From positions 1 through 6,245 of the forward strand of contig JAJXEL010000118.1 of NCBI GenBank assembly GCA_021639925.1: 6,245 nucleotides of DNA, read 5' to 3'. Positions 5,888 through 6,245 of this stretch are shown here, piece by piece. The notes beneath the pieces were generated by a model. The model was given only the letters and a program-made list of their open reading frames with translations, did no database searches and was not told where the DNA came from. The DNA comes from Alphaproteobacteria bacterium. GTDB taxonomy: Bacteria > Pseudomonadota > Alphaproteobacteria > CAAGCB01 > CAG-977. Each line of letters opens with the position of its first letter. Within the stretch, counting starts at the first letter, position 1. The position numbers and the translations under genes were made by a program.

Positions 5888-6190
5888 ATGATGATCACGC
5901 ATACAGCTTTGTCGGGAATACAGTCGGCCCAAGTCCGTTTTGAAAGAAGCGCGGAAAAAGTTGTCAATGCGTTCAGCGTTCCCGAACAACAGGAACAATC
6001 CGGCGTCGCGCCGGTTGCCGGTGTTCAGGCTGTCGGCGTTCAGTCAACCGCTTTTTCGGCCAGCGAAGATGTTTTTACGCAGGAAACCGTCAATATGATG
6101 ACGGCATCTTTTGCGTACAAAGCGAATATAAACGTTTTCAAAACATGGAATGAAACGACGGAAAACGTTATTGCCGAGCTGACGGCGTAA
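5888..6190 (+). CDS. Small flagellar rod-like protein (FlgB/FlgC/FlgG-type ends, no middle domain)
   Basis: This 100-aa protein combines the two conserved ends of flagellar rod and hook proteins. The N-terminal part, ALSGIQSAQVRFERSAEKVVNAF (residues 7-29), follows the rod pattern of a helix with SG...AQ, then an alanine-asparagine segment. The C-terminal part, residues 61-97, has ETVNMMTASFAYKANINVFKTWNET, close to the family pattern of a VxMM.A..AY.AN..V..T motif (Pfam Flg_bbr_C type). Between them lies only a short Gln/Val/Ala-rich linker (31-58). FlgC is usually about 135 aa, so this is a minimal version. GGAGGG at 5875-5880 sits 7 nt before the first of two adjacent ATGs (5888 and 5891). 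No other flagellar gene is in the window, so it may be an orphan rod paralogue rather than true FlgC. Confidence 0.7.
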   Translation: MMITHTALSGIQSAQVRFERSAEKVVNAFSVPEQQEQSGVAPVAGVQAVGVQSTAFSASEDVFTQETVNMMTASFAYKANINVFKTWNETTENVIAELTA

Positions 6191-6215
6191 TTTTTTTTCA
6201 AAAAAAGAAAAAAAA
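6191..6215. repeat. T-tract/A-tract perfect inverted repeat
   Basis: T8C (6191-6199) and GA8 (6207-6215) form perfect 9-bp arms around A7. It directly follows the TAA of the rod-like gene and ends 3 bp before a -35. It has no GC stem, so it is a poor intrinsic terminator. The A-tract could instead act as an UP element or bent DNA for the following promoter. Confidence 0.5.
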
Positions 6216-6218
6216 CTA

Positions 6219-6245
6219 TTGACCTCAGACCGATAGGTCTATATG
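6219..6245 (+). promoter_or_regulatory. Promoter with palindromic TetR-like operator, truncated at the right edge
   Basis: The -35 TTGACC (6219-6224) is followed after 17 bp by TATG at 6242-6245, the start of a -10 cut off by the window end. The spacer contains AGACC-GATA-GGTCT (6227-6240), perfect 5-bp arms, and GACC is also repeated directly at 6221 and 6228. A dyad filling the spacer is the usual place for a repressor such as TetR/AcrR-family proteins, whose sites often have AGACC/GGTCT arms. The controlled gene lies outside the window. Confidence 0.55.

Noticed and set aside
1..6245. CRISPR arrays, tRNA or rRNA genes, insertion sequences
   Set aside because: No repeat-spacer arrays, tRNA-like folds, transposase motifs or terminal inverted repeats were seen.

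Overview
The window is typical Gram-negative bacterial DNA, coding-dense and of moderate GC. Signs of this are a Tat-exported oxidoreductase with a periplasmic destination, Shine-Dalgarno sites (AGGGG, AGGAG, GGAGGG) before most genes, ATGA/TTGA coupled starts, and a small flagellar-rod-like protein. A proteobacterium, perhaps an uncultured alphaproteobacterium, fits best, but this is a stylistic judgement and no rRNA or marker gene is present. TAG, TGA and TAA all end genes here, so the standard bacterial code applies.

Layout. (1) Positions 1-460, minus strand: the N-terminal 153 codons of an ankyrin-repeat protein that runs off the left edge. (2) Positions 461-566: a divergent intergenic region with a MerR/SoxR-type promoter (TTGACT, 19-bp spacer holding an 18-bp dyad centred on GTTAAC, TAGACT). 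(3) Positions 567-5352, plus strand: a tight five-gene operon. It holds a Tat-secreted aldo/keto reductase with two 4Fe-4S motifs; a NapH-NapG-like membrane polyferredoxin gene interrupted by one in-frame TAA at 2208-2210; and cbiM (with a C-terminal PDGLE domain), cbiQ and cbiO, which form an ECF-type nickel/cobalt importer. Gaps are 3 bp or overlaps of 4 bp. (4) Positions 5353-5476: a short intergenic region with a weak hairpin and a TTGACA promoter candidate. (5) Positions 5477-6190: two small genes, an unrecognised 131-aa protein and a 100-aa protein with the conserved N- and C-terminal segments of flagellar rod proteins. (6) Positions 6191-6245: a T/A-tract hairpin and then a promoter with a palindromic, TetR-like operator that must drive a gene beyond the right edge.

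How the genes may work together (inference). The operon joins a quinol- or ferredoxin-linked electron path (membrane NapH-like part, then a polyferredoxin with an internal twin-arginine motif, then a periplasmic Fe-S aldo/keto reductase) to import of Ni2+ or Co2+. One promoter of redox- or metal-responsive MerR type appears to control it all. The middle electron carrier is broken by a nonsense codon in this copy, so either the redox arm is decaying or the base is a sequencing error. The metal importer downstream looks intact.
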